Source: UBA6265 sp964526965 (GTDB lineage: Bacteria; Chloroflexota; Chloroflexia; Thermomicrobiales; UBA6265). From it: DNA of 64,000 nt. A program made the position numbers and the translations under genes. The notes under the pieces were generated by a model. That model was not told where the DNA came from, searched no databases, and saw only the letters and a list, made by a program, of their open reading frames with translations. Positions 26,839 through 35,578 of this stretch are shown here, one piece after another (position 1 is the stretch's first letter; each line of letters starts with the position of its first letter). The DNA is taken from contig CAZGML010000003.1 in the NCBI GenBank assembly GCA_964526965.1, forward strand, positions 58,166 through 122,165, given 5' to 3'.

Positions 26839-27963
26839 TTACTCCACGGTGCCCCACGTGGCGGAGAGCACTCGCACCCAGTTGCGATAGCCGAGTTTGA
26901 GCAGCGCGTCATCGTCGTAGCCGCGGGAGCGGAGTTCTGCGATGAGGTTCTGCTGCTTGCTGACATCGCTGAGGCCATCCGGCATCAGTGCACCATCGAA
27001 ATCCGAGCCGAAACCAACCCGGTCAATTCCAATACGATCAACCAGGTAATCCACGTGATCGGCGAGTAAGCCGAGCGGCACGTTCGGATCGCGCCGGGCC
27101 TCGGGATCGAAAAACGGCACGTTGTAGTTAATGCCAACCATGCCGTCGCTGTCCTTAATCGCATCCAGCTGCTTGTCGGTGAGGTTACGGGTGGATTTGC
27201 AAATCTCCCAGACATTACTGTGCGTCGCCACAATCGGCGCGGTGGTGATTTCGGCGAGATCCCAGAATCCCTTTTCATTGAGATGGCTGACATCCAGCAT
27301 GATGCCGAGCAGATTACATGCGCGCACGAGTTCTCGACCGCGATCAGTCAGGCCCGGGCCGGTATCGGGGCTTTGATCATGCCCAAATGGCACGCCGTGC
27401 GCAAAGATGTTGCTTCTGCTCCATACGGGGCCAAGCGAGCGCAGACCGGCATTGTGATACATCTCCAGCGCGTAGAAATTCTCATCGATCATCTCGGCGC
27501 CTTCAAAGTGCATGATGGCGCTCATGATGCCGCTTTCCACGTTCTCTTCCAGATCTTCCACAAACGTCACGATGCTGAGTGGATCGTCTGTCCAGGCGTG
27601 CCCATCTTCCTTATCCAGATCGCGCAGCATGTTGCCGCCGCCAGATTCGAGGTTTAGCAACCGGGCAACCATTGCGTTGGCGAACATCTGGGCGTAGGCA
27701 AGGCTGGGGCTCCCGTTCTCGTCCTCCAGCTTTACGCCCTCAATGGCCTTGCCGAGCACCGGTTCAAGCTGGGGAGTCCACTTGTCCCCCGGGGTCGGTA
27801 CGAAGGCCGCGAAGAATCCACCGACGAATCCGCCCTTATTCGCTCGCGGCGCGTCCACATGGCCAACATCGCTGCCGGCGTAGAAATCGCGGCCGGTGTC
27901 AATCAGGCTCAGCAGCGTATCATTGTGACCATCAAATACCGGGATCATGGGTTGTTCGCTCAT
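26839..27963 (-). CDS. Membrane dipeptidase-type peptidase, family M19
   Basis: A 374-residue zinc dipeptidase. It has the HxD site in FDGHNDTLL (residues 11-19), the bridging Glu in MHFEGAEM, the two His of DVSHLNEKGFWD and IVATHSNVW, and the Asp of VGFGSDFDGA. These make the binuclear zinc site of renal-dipeptidase-like enzymes, which hydrolyse dipeptides including those with a D-residue. There is no signal peptide, so it is probably cytoplasmic. The ATG follows GAGGAGAGATA. It is divergent from fabI. Confidence 0.92.
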   Translation of the reverse strand: MSEQPMIPVFDGHNDTLLSLIDTGRDFYAGSDVGHVDAPRANKGGFVGGFFAAFVPTPGDKWTPQLEPVLGKAIEGVKLEDENGSPSLAYAQMFANAMVARLLNLESGGGNMLRDLDKEDGHAWTDDPLSIVTFVEDLEENVESGIMSAIMHFEGAEMIDENFYALEMYHNAGLRSLGPVWSRSNIFAHGVPFGHDQSPDTGPGLTDRGRELVRACNLLGIMLDVSHLNEKGFWDLAEITTAPIVATHSNVWEICKSTRNLTDKQLDAIKDSDGMVGINYNVPFFDPEARRDPNVPLGLLADHVDYLVDRIGIDRVGFGSDFDGALMPDGLSDVSKQQNLIAELRSRGYDDDALLKLGYRNWVRVLSATWGTVE

Positions 27964-28110
27964 TATCTCTCCTCATCAGGGTGGCGTTTGCAGCCCTTTG
28001 GGCCACAGGTCTTTCCGGTATCATGCATGAGATAAGCGAGTTTGGCACGTATGCGCCATGTGCCGATGTACCGGAACAGGTGTTTTCCGGCCAACGAAAG
28101 GGAACAATGA

Positions 28111-28884
28111 ATGACGCAGGGAACGCTAAGCGGCAAGACAGCCGTCGTAATGGGTGTGCAGAATCAGTGGAGTATTGCCTGGAAAATCGCCACTGCCCTT
28201 TCTGAACAGGGCGCCGATGTGGCCATCACCTACATCGATGATCGTGCGCAGAAAAACGCACAGAAGCTTGCAGACACCGTACCGGGCATGAAGACGTACC
28301 AATGCAATGTCAGCAACGATGACGAGATCGCGGCGCTGCGGGAAAGCCTTAAGGCCGATTACGGCAAGCTGGATATCCTCATCCACAGCATTGCCTACGC
28401 GCCCGCTGAAGAACTCAACAACCGCTTCCTGGAGACCACCCGCGAAGGATTCAACATTGCACTCGAGACCAGTGCATTCAGCCTGGTAGCCGTTGCGCGC
28501 GAGCTCACACCGATTATGAGCGAAGGTAGCAGCATCGTGACGCTAACGTACCTCGGTTCTGACCGGGTATTCCCGAAGTACAACGTGATGGGTGTGGCCA
28601 AGGCAGCGCTGGAAAGCACTGTGCGCTACCTGGCTGCCGATCTCGGCGAATCGGGCATCCGCGTGAACGCGGTATCGGCTGGACCAATCAAGACAGCCTC
28701 CGCCCGTGGCATCCCGGGATTCAGCAGTATGCAGGAGCAAGCTGTAGAGAAGGCGCCGCTGGGTCAGGTGTTTACGCCTGAACACGTCGCCAATATGGCT
28801 GCGTTCCTCTGCAGCGATGGCGCCGCCGGAATTACGGGCGATGTGATTCTGGTGGATGGTGGTTACCACGCGATGGGTGTGTAG
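28111..28884 (+). CDS. fabI: Enoyl-[acyl-carrier-protein] reductase, NADH
   Basis: A 257-residue short-chain reductase catalysing the last step of each fatty acid elongation cycle. It has the FabI-specific nucleotide site GVQNQWSIAWKIA (classical SDRs have a Gly-rich loop), the SIAYAP block near residue 93, and the catalytic Tyr147, Tyr157 and Lys164 in LTYLGSDRVFPKYNVMGVAK. The length is typical. The ATG has AAAGGGA upstream. It stands alone with its own terminator, so it is not in a fab operon here. Confidence 0.95.
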   Translation: MTQGTLSGKTAVVMGVQNQWSIAWKIATALSEQGADVAITYIDDRAQKNAQKLADTVPGMKTYQCNVSNDDEIAALRESLKADYGKLDILIHSIAYAPAEELNNRFLETTREGFNIALETSAFSLVAVARELTPIMSEGSSIVTLTYLGSDRVFPKYNVMGVAKAALESTVRYLAADLGESGIRVNAVSAGPIKTASARGIPGFSSMQEQAVEKAPLGQVFTPEHVANMAAFLCSDGAAGITGDVILVDGGYHAMGV

Positions 28885-28924
28885 ACACACCTAATGACGC
28901 CACCGCGAACTGGCGCAGTTATCT

Positions 28925-28964
28925 CGGGCCTCGAACTTCGGATTGAGGCCCGGGTTTTTCTTTT
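28925..28964 (+). terminator. Intrinsic terminator after fabI
   Basis: CGGGCCTC, 12-base loop, GAGGCCCG, followed by a T-rich tail (TTTTTCTTTT). This is a classical Rho-independent terminator. Confidence 0.8.
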
Positions 28965-29074
28965 CCTACGTTGAGTAGTGTCCAGTAAATTTGCTGGCAC
29001 GCTGAATGCACTGATTGATGAGCTGCCAAATTCAAGACGGCAAGAATCAACTCAGTCACCAAGAGGAGGCCCAT

Positions 29075-29479
29075 GTGAAACTCAACCCATTCTCCAAACT
29101 CGCTCTCCGTGCCATACCGGGGGCATTTGTACTCAACTCCGGATTTGGCAAGCTGGAAATGGATGACCAGACTATTGCGTATCTGCGTGACGAAGCGGCA
29201 AAGGGTATGCCGATGTTCGCGGACATGGAACCTGCGCTCTTCCGCAGAGTGCTTGGTTATGGCGAAATCGCAGTGGGTGCTGCAATGCTCTTGCCGTTTG
29301 TTCCCAGCCGCCTTGCCGGTTTGGCTTTGGGCGTATTCAGTTCCGGTTTGCTCCGGATCTACTTCAGCGATCCCGCCAAGACGGAGGAGGATGGCATACG
29401 ACCATCCGCCGAGGGTATCTCGATGGCCAAGGATTCCTGGCTGGCGGCCATTGCTATTGCGCTCATTCTGAACAAGTAG
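29075..29479 (+). CDS. Small DoxX-like membrane protein
   Basis: A 134-residue protein with hydrophobic segments around residues 14-25, 60-80 and 117-131. The layout and the GEIAVGAAMLLPFVPSRLAG block resemble DoxX/DoxD-like membrane proteins. The GTG start is chosen because AGGAGG lies six bases upstream; an overlapping ATG two bases earlier is followed at once by a stop. No partner gene is adjacent, as both flanks hold terminators. Function is unknown; the family match is moderate. Confidence 0.6.
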   Translation: MKLNPFSKLALRAIPGAFVLNSGFGKLEMDDQTIAYLRDEAAKGMPMFADMEPALFRRVLGYGEIAVGAAMLLPFVPSRLAGLALGVFSSGLLRIYFSDPAKTEEDGIRPSAEGISMAKDSWLAAIAIALILNK

Positions 29480-29806
29480 CTCACACCCCTCGCATCGCAA
29501 CAACAAACCCGGGCCTCTCGATCAGTAGATCGGAAGGGCCGGGTTTCCCATTCCGTGATCTAATCCATCCTCACAGACAGTGATTCTGTAGCAAAATCCT
29601 GGCGAGAAGGGCCGGTTCCTCTGCACTCGTATCGATAGAAGAGCAAACCTCCAACCGCAAACATGCTGACCGGAGCGGTGACTCCGTCACCGAGACCGCC
29701 CACACGGATTTCGTTCGAAATCCCGAAACGATCCTACATGCCCAAGATGAGACTTTGTTACCGGCTATAATTGAGTTGTGTACGGTTTCACCGCAACGAG
29801 GCAGCT
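29480..29806. other. Intergenic region between DoxX-like gene and nfeD
   Basis: No gene was found in these 327 bases. They contain the terminator at 29506-29547, a perfect palindromic hairpin GGATTTCG-TT-CGAAATCC at 29706-29723, and a TATAAT hexamer at 29766-29771, about 36 bases upstream of the nfeD ATG. The palindrome lies upstream of this -10 and might bind a regulator. Confidence 0.4.
29506..29547 (+). terminator. Hairpin terminator after DoxX-like gene
   Basis: AAACCCGG pairs with CCGGGTTT across a loop that itself contains GATC repeats; the second arm ends in TTT. It is consistent with a Rho-independent terminator. Confidence 0.55.
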
Positions 29807-31192
29807 ATGACCACCACTCCAAACACCACCAAACTCACTCGCATATTGCTCATGTTGGTCATCTTGATGATGGGTGCGATGTCCGTTGATGCCCAGAACG
29901 ATGCGTCGCATGTGGCGATTATTGAAGTCGACGGTACCATCACCCCGGCAATGGCCAGTTACGTACGGCAAAGTGTCGCCGAAGCCGAGAACAACGGAGC
30001 GGAAGCTATTGTGCTCCGCATTGACACGCCAGGCGGACTCAGCACAGCCATGGACGATATCGTCACCTATGTGCTGGAGAGCGACATCCCGGTCATCGCG
30101 TGGGTTGGCCCGGGCAACGCTCGTGCGGCCAGCGCCGGCGTGTATATCACCTACGCTGCGCACATTGCGGCGATGGCACCGGGTACGAATATCGGCTCGG
30201 CGAGCCCGGTAGCGGCTGATGGATCCGAAATGACCGAAACCATGGAGGACAAGGTCATCAACGATGCCGTCGCGCGGATTCGCAACCTGGCCCAATTGCG
30301 AGATCGCAATGAAGAATGGGCTGTTTCAGCCGTGCGCGACGCCGAGAACATCACCTCCTCCGAGGCGCTGGAGCTTGGCGTTATCGATCTGGTAGCCGGC
30401 GATATCTCCACACTACTCAACGAGGTCGATGGCATGACGGTCACCCTCCACACCGGTGAGGAAGTGACACTCAACACAGCTGGCGCAACCACAGAAAACC
30501 TCAACATGAACGCATTCGAGCGGTTCTTGCAGTTGATTTCCGACCCCACCATCGCCTATTTGCTGTTGAGTTTCGGCTCGCTGGGCATTTTCCTGGAGCT
30601 CAGTAATCCGGGCGGACTGGTACCAGGTATCATCGGCGTTCTCTGCTTTATTCTCGGATTCTATGCCCTTGGCACGTTGCCCGTGAACTGGACCGGCGTG
30701 CTTCTGATTGCGCTCGCGTTCGCGTTGTTCTTCATCGACCTCTTCGTCTCGTCGTTCGGATTATTGCTCATCGGCGGGCTGCTCTCGTTCGTGGTCGGTA
30801 GCTACATGTTGATCGATGACACGGTGCCCGGCTACAGCGGCGTATCCAGGCCAGTGATTTGGGTGAGTGCTGCCCTGGTTGGTATCAGCGCGATCATCAT
30901 CGGCACCCTGGTCGTGAGGCTGCAGCGCAGCAAACCAAAGACTGGCAAGAAGTCGATTGTCGGGCAGATCGCGCACGTTCGCTCGCCGCTGGAGCCCGAT
31001 GGCATGGTGTGGCTGGACGGTGAGCTCTGGCAAGCCACACTGATGGATCCGGACGAATCGGCACCGGCTGGAACTGCCGTGAAGATCGTTGGGGTTGAAG
31101 GCGTTCGGCTGAGCGTAGCGATTACAGACGAGGAAGAATCGAACCCGGTGCAATCGACGTCTCGTGGCGAGGGACTGGTTCCTGTGTCCTGA
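29807..31192 (+). CDS. NfeD-family membrane-bound ClpP-class serine protease
   Basis: A 461-residue protein of the long NfeD (1510-N type) family. It has a signal peptide (about residues 1-25), a ClpP-like protease domain with the Ser of ARAASAGVYITYAAH, then four or five membrane helices (about 235-370) and a C-terminal OB-fold NfeD domain (about 385-450). In archaeal relatives a Ser/Lys dyad cleaves the C-terminus of the partner stomatin; the residue at the expected Lys position here reads as Arg in ARIRNLAQ, an alignment made from memory. The ATG start is chosen by its GAGGCAG site. The slipin partner follows after about 75 bases. Confidence 0.9.
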   Translation: MTTTPNTTKLTRILLMLVILMMGAMSVDAQNDASHVAIIEVDGTITPAMASYVRQSVAEAENNGAEAIVLRIDTPGGLSTAMDDIVTYVLESDIPVIAWVGPGNARAASAGVYITYAAHIAAMAPGTNIGSASPVAADGSEMTETMEDKVINDAVARIRNLAQLRDRNEEWAVSAVRDAENITSSEALELGVIDLVAGDISTLLNEVDGMTVTLHTGEEVTLNTAGATTENLNMNAFERFLQLISDPTIAYLLLSFGSLGIFLELSNPGGLVPGIIGVLCFILGFYALGTLPVNWTGVLLIALAFALFFIDLFVSSFGLLLIGGLLSFVVGSYMLIDDTVPGYSGVSRPVIWVSAALVGISAIIIGTLVVRLQRSKPKTGKKSIVGQIAHVRSPLEPDGMVWLDGELWQATLMDPDESAPAGTAVKIVGVEGVRLSVAITDEEESNPVQSTSRGEGLVPVS

Positions 31193-31266
31193 ACGTAAAA
31201 GCGCGTACCATTCCACAGTAACGAAATGTGCGGCTCACAGGTGTGCCGCCAGATAAGGGAGATTTT

Positions 31267-32205
31267 ATGGAGCTTGTATTAATCGGCGTAGTAGTTGTAT
31301 TTCTGCTTCTGGTGCTCATTAGCAGCATCAAGATCGTGCAGGAATACGAGCGAGGCGTCGTCTTCCGACTTGGCCGCCTGGCCGGCGCACGCGGACCCGG
31401 GCTTATTTTGCTGATTCCGTTCATCGAGCGGATGCAGAAAATGGACCTGCGTACCGTCACAATGGACATTCCAGCGCAGGAAGTCATCACACGGGATAAC
31501 GTCACCGTACGTGTGAACGCGGTTTCGTACTTCCGCGTAATTGATCCCAACGCTGCCGTCGTAAATGTCGCTGACTACATTCGCGCAACCAGCCAAATTG
31601 CCCAGACCACACTGCGAAGTGTGTTGGGCCAGAGCTCACTCGATGACCTGCTCAGCCAGCGTGAACAGATCAATATGGAGCTGCAGCGAATCATTGACGA
31701 CCAGACCGAACCATGGGGTGTGAAAGTCTCTGTGGTCGAGGTGAAGGACGTTGAGCTGCCGCAATCCATGCAGCGCGCCATGGCCCGACAGGCCGAGGCC
31801 GAGCGTGACAAGCGAGCCAAGATCATCCACGCAGAGGGTGAATTCCAGGCTGCCGAGCAACTCGGACTCGCCGCCGAGATCATCAACCAAAACCCGGTTA
31901 CTATCCAGCTCCGCTACCTGCAGACGCTTACCGAGATTGGTGCCGACAACAACACAACGATTGCCTTCCCGATTCCGATCGATATGTTCCGGTCGATGAT
32001 GGGTAACAGCGACGCGGGATCAAATCCGAATCCCAATCCGCCGAAGTTCAGCGATTTCGTGAAGGTCGCCGAAGAAGAGGCCGATGCCGAAATTCGGGAA
32101 GCCGGAGAAGGCGAAATCCCGCCCGAGCGTGACTTCCCGAAGGCCCGTCCGGAAGACGCGGCCAACCCGGACTTCCCCGAAGGCGGTCCGAACCGCAACG
32201 TCTAA
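31267..32205 (+). CDS. SPFH/band 7 protein, slipin (stomatin-like)
   Basis: A 312-residue membrane-scaffold protein. It has an N-terminal membrane segment (residues about 2-21), then KIVQEYERGVVFRLGRLAGA, the SPFH core to about residue 190 and a coiled-coil region with MARQAEAERDKRAKIIHAEG. The last 60 residues are Pro- and Glu-rich and less conserved. The ATG follows AAGGGAG. It pairs with the upstream NfeD protease, the standard arrangement in which NfeD and slipin organise membrane microdomains. A strong terminator follows. Confidence 0.92.
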   Translation: MELVLIGVVVVFLLLVLISSIKIVQEYERGVVFRLGRLAGARGPGLILLIPFIERMQKMDLRTVTMDIPAQEVITRDNVTVRVNAVSYFRVIDPNAAVVNVADYIRATSQIAQTTLRSVLGQSSLDDLLSQREQINMELQRIIDDQTEPWGVKVSVVEVKDVELPQSMQRAMARQAEAERDKRAKIIHAEGEFQAAEQLGLAAEIINQNPVTIQLRYLQTLTEIGADNNTTIAFPIPIDMFRSMMGNSDAGSNPNPNPPKFSDFVKVAEEEADAEIREAGEGEIPPERDFPKARPEDAANPDFPEGGPNRNV

Positions 32206-32223
32206 ACGACGAACAAGCACCTA

Positions 32224-32260
32224 ACCGCCCGGAACCAGTGTTCCGGGCGGTTTTCGTTTT
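32224..32260 (+). terminator. Intrinsic terminator after the NfeD-slipin operon
   Basis: ACCGCCCGGAA, six-base loop, TTCCGGGCGGT, then a T-rich tail (TTTTCGTTTT). It is a textbook Rho-independent terminator. Confidence 0.88.
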
Positions 32261-32465
32261 CGGCCCTGGTTGCAGATCGGCTAGTTGCGATCTCTACTTC
32301 GCCAAAGGCATGACATAATCCATTGACTTCGGATATCCTACACACAGAAGACCAACAAACGCATACCGCCGTTGGGATGCCCATCGGCAAGCGGGATGCG
32401 CCGACGAGCCGTGTATCCCGAAATAACCATGGTGGCTCATCTGCCAGGAACTGAAAGAGAGACTG

Positions 32466-34457
32466 ATGCGTGACGATACCCGAGTGCGAATAAAAACCCT
32501 GTCGCTCTCCCCAATCTGGGCTGTCCTTTCTCTCCTGACCATGGTCTTGGCAGGTGCGATGCCCGCGGCGGCCCAGATTCCAGACATGCCAGGTATGGAC
32601 ATTGGGGCAACTACGTGCGTCGCCGACGGAGATTGCTACCAGGAGATCGGCGCGGTATTCAATGTCACATCCCTCGAGGGTGAACTTATCGGCAGTTGTA
32701 CCCTTGAGGGCAACCGATACGATACGTCGCATATTCAGAGCTGCAAGGTACCTGTTCCTCGATCGACCACCGTCGTCGTCACCATCGATACTTCTACAAT
32801 CACTCTTGGAACTGCACCACTGGAAAACCCGATCTATTTCGATACCTCGGGTGATCCGGGAGCGGCATCGCACTGGGGTATCAGCTTCAGGAACGAGCCT
32901 GTTGGGACGACTGCTTCAGGCGCCTCAAACGTCAGCATTGTCACTATGCAGGCGCAACATGGGGCGTATTACGATGCCTGCTACGTACTGGTGGATTTCA
33001 GCAATGAAGGTTGTGATGAGAATCGCGACGGCATGGTCACATTTATGGATGTGCCAGCAGGAACCTATACCGTGCGCCAGACCCGAGACCTCGGCATGAC
33101 CGCCCATGTACCTGATTTCCAGATCACGGTCACCGGCCAGTCTGCCGACGGCTGGGAATCATTCGAGACATGGGTTACGCACCGGTCGACTGATGCGCAA
33201 TCGAACCATGTGGCTATTCAAACAACCGAAAACGGCCAACCCGTCACCGATGTGTGCTATGAACTGGTCGGATTCAGCAATATTGGCTGCGATGAAAACG
33301 GCGACGGCCAGGTAACATTCATGGATATTCCGTTCGGCAGTTACGTAGTCCGCCAAACGGCCGACCTCGGCCCGAACCGGGTCGTCCCTGACTTCACGAT
33401 TGAGGTTTCCGATAGCGGACTTCGGAACGGCTGGCTCACATTTCCAACATCGGTAATCACGTCTGCAGAACACGAGCCCATAGATATCTCGTTGATCACG
33501 CGTGATCCGGATGATGGCCATCTTCTTACCGATACCTGCTACGTACTCGTGGATTTCAGCAACGAAGGTTGTGATGAAAATGGCGATGGACAGGTGACAT
33601 TTGCCCAGATTCCACCTGGCACGTACACAGTCCGACAAACCAAAACACCGGCGGGCTATCCCGCAATCAACGAATTCGAGATTCGTGTACTTCCGTTAGG
33701 AGACTTGCCGAACGGTGAAATCCTGCAGGTTCCGCTTGGGTTCGTCGTCAAACAGGCGCCGGAACAGAATGCACCAGATACGCTGAACGTCTCAGTCATC
33801 CTGATTGACTATGCAACGGGCGAGAAACTCGATACCGGTATATGTGCAGAACTCGTGGGTGCCAGTAATATCGGTTGCGATGAGGACCTGGTCGACGGCC
33901 AGATCGATTTTCTCGATGTTCCGGCAGGTGGTCCCTATGAGCTTCGATTCTCCAATATTCCCGACGGCATGCGCGAAGGTGTTGGTATCGATGGGCCCTA
34001 CGAGGTCTGGATCCAGCCGGAGACGTACCCTTCACCGATTGTGTTTGCGTTCATTCTCTTTGACCAGGTCGAATCCAACAGCATCGTCTCAGGCACGGCC
34101 AATGCGACCTTGCTCATGACCATGCGGGGATGCCCGGAAGGGTTCAATCCGAATGTCGACGATTTCTTCGCCAACTGCACTATTCCGCTTGATGCACCGG
34201 ATGCGTCGTTCCTCTATCACGGTGGCGATGGCCAGGGCGGTATGAACATCATGTGGATGGATCGGAAGCACAATGGCGCGTATATCTTCAACGCCGGCCC
34301 CTACACCATGAACGTCACGCTGAGCGGCCTGGCGCCCGTAGTCCGTGACGGTTACACAGTTGTTGGTGCTGACTCGGTGGATGGAGACCAGGCGACAATC
34401 AATTTGGTGGATGGCGAAACCCGCGAAGTCTGGGTTTTCTACTACTACCTGCCGTAG
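32466..34457 (+). CDS. Secreted protein with four SpaA/Cna-B-like Cys-DExxDG repeats
   Basis: A 663-residue exported protein with a signal peptide (about residues 1-37, cleaved near AMPAAAQ). Four related units follow, with Cys pairs at about 172/183, 264/275, 358/369 and 460/471, each 11 residues apart. The unit reads CYxLVxFSNxGCDENxDG, then VTFxxIPxGxYxVRQT. The last part is like SpaA/Cna-B adhesin domains; the DENGDG turn looks like a calcium loop, and the Cys pair could form a disulfide. The fourth unit is more divergent. The C-terminus has no LPxTG or anchor helix and ends in VFYYYLP. The ATG has AGAGAG upstream. Role is unknown; a surface or matrix protein is plausible. Confidence 0.75.
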   Translation: MRDDTRVRIKTLSLSPIWAVLSLLTMVLAGAMPAAAQIPDMPGMDIGATTCVADGDCYQEIGAVFNVTSLEGELIGSCTLEGNRYDTSHIQSCKVPVPRSTTVVVTIDTSTITLGTAPLENPIYFDTSGDPGAASHWGISFRNEPVGTTASGASNVSIVTMQAQHGAYYDACYVLVDFSNEGCDENRDGMVTFMDVPAGTYTVRQTRDLGMTAHVPDFQITVTGQSADGWESFETWVTHRSTDAQSNHVAIQTTENGQPVTDVCYELVGFSNIGCDENGDGQVTFMDIPFGSYVVRQTADLGPNRVVPDFTIEVSDSGLRNGWLTFPTSVITSAEHEPIDISLITRDPDDGHLLTDTCYVLVDFSNEGCDENGDGQVTFAQIPPGTYTVRQTKTPAGYPAINEFEIRVLPLGDLPNGEILQVPLGFVVKQAPEQNAPDTLNVSVILIDYATGEKLDTGICAELVGASNIGCDEDLVDGQIDFLDVPAGGPYELRFSNIPDGMREGVGIDGPYEVWIQPETYPSPIVFAFILFDQVESNSIVSGTANATLLMTMRGCPEGFNPNVDDFFANCTIPLDAPDASFLYHGGDGQGGMNIMWMDRKHNGAYIFNAGPYTMNVTLSGLAPVVRDGYTVVGADSVDGDQATINLVDGETREVWVFYYYLP

Positions 34458-34496
34458 CCTGGAGCGTCGGGACTGATCGCGTACCGTGCCCGGTGC

Positions 34497-35471
34497 CTAC
34501 CGGTGCCTGTCGTCGTCCAGCCGATCGGATAACAAATCCAGCATCTGGTGTAGTTCACTCGAGTTGTTTCGGCGGGCTGCATCTGTAACCCACCAGGCGA
34601 TAGCCACTAATTGATAGATATGACTGCGGATATTGAAATCGCGATCGGGCCGCTCTGCGCCGTAGGCTTCAAGAAAGATATTGAACATCGGGTCGCGCTG
34701 CGGTTGTAACGCGTCTGCGACAAAAATGCTTTCGGAATACTGATCCGCGAACCGGGCGAATTCCATATCAATGAGGCCCGTAATTTCGGGCTCGTTTTCA
34801 TCGTTGAAATCCACCATCACATGCCGCAGGCCGAGATCACTGTGAATCAGTCGCGGCGTCTCGATTTCATCCAGCTCAAATGTGTAGCGGTCAACCAGGT
34901 CGCACAGCTTCGAGAACGGTTTCACCGGCAGCTTAAACTTGTGAGCATCCGTAAGCAGGCCGGTGGCATCCCACCGGCAGAGCTCGCTCCAGGTGCTATA
35001 GCCGACTCCGGGCACTGGTGGACCGAACTCGGCTGAGGTATAGGTATGCAAATCCTGAACAAGTTCCCCGAACTGCCGCCAGAGCGAGCGTGATTGCCCG
35101 GGAGTTAGTTGACCGCGGATATTCTCCCACGGCTCACCGGGAATCGCCTCCTGAATAACCCAATCTGCAGCGATCTGGGTACGGGTGAAATCTGTGTGGA
35201 CTGTCGTCGGAAAAAGATGCCCATGATCGGACCAGAGCGAGATCGCCCGTTGTTCCCGCTGCAACCCCTTGCCACTGAACCAACTTGGCCCGGCATCGAC
35301 GTCGGCCTCGGTGGGACCAATGCGCAAGTACCAGGTGGAAACGCCATCTGTTACCCGAAAGGTGTTATTAATGGATCCACCAGGAACGGTTTCGATATCT
35401 ACATCGGTCCAGCCAATCCCGTTCAACAGCGCACGGGCACGGTCGATATCTGGCATTATGGGATCAGTCAA
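34497..35471 (-). CDS. Aminoglycoside phosphotransferase-like kinase (APH family)
   Basis: A 324-residue protein-kinase-fold phosphotransferase. The nucleotide-loop region ETVPGGSINNTFRV is near residue 30, the catalytic loop LIHSDLGLRHVMVDFND gives His-x-Asp, and GLIDMEFARFAD supplies the metal-binding Asp. Family members phosphorylate small molecules such as choline, homoserine or antibiotics. The start chosen is TTG at 35471, because AGGAG lies nine bases upstream; a longer frame is open but runs towards the divergent sortase gene. The substrate is unknown, so antibiotic resistance is not claimed. Confidence 0.75.
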   Translation of the reverse strand: MTDPIMPDIDRARALLNGIGWTDVDIETVPGGSINNTFRVTDGVSTWYLRIGPTEADVDAGPSWFSGKGLQREQRAISLWSDHGHLFPTTVHTDFTRTQIAADWVIQEAIPGEPWENIRGQLTPGQSRSLWRQFGELVQDLHTYTSAEFGPPVPGVGYSTWSELCRWDATGLLTDAHKFKLPVKPFSKLCDLVDRYTFELDEIETPRLIHSDLGLRHVMVDFNDENEPEITGLIDMEFARFADQYSESIFVADALQPQRDPMFNIFLEAYGAERPDRDFNIRSHIYQLVAIAWWVTDAARRNNSSELHQMLDLLSDRLDDDRHR

Positions 35472-35578
35472 TGCGATTTTCTCCTGGCGGCCTATTCGAG
35501 AAGTGACACCTTTTCCGCTTGTCAGGCGTCTCATAATTGTACCGGTTCGCCCGCCAACGAACGTTGACAGGAGCAAAC

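Noticed and set aside
23900..28100. Search for CRISPR arrays, IS elements and long direct repeats
   Set aside because: No regularly spaced repeats, transposase motifs or terminal inverted repeats were seen here or elsewhere in the window.
29640..29730. A tRNA-like TTCGTTCGAAATCC element
   Set aside because: No acceptor or anticodon stem can be folded around it; it is better described as a simple palindrome.
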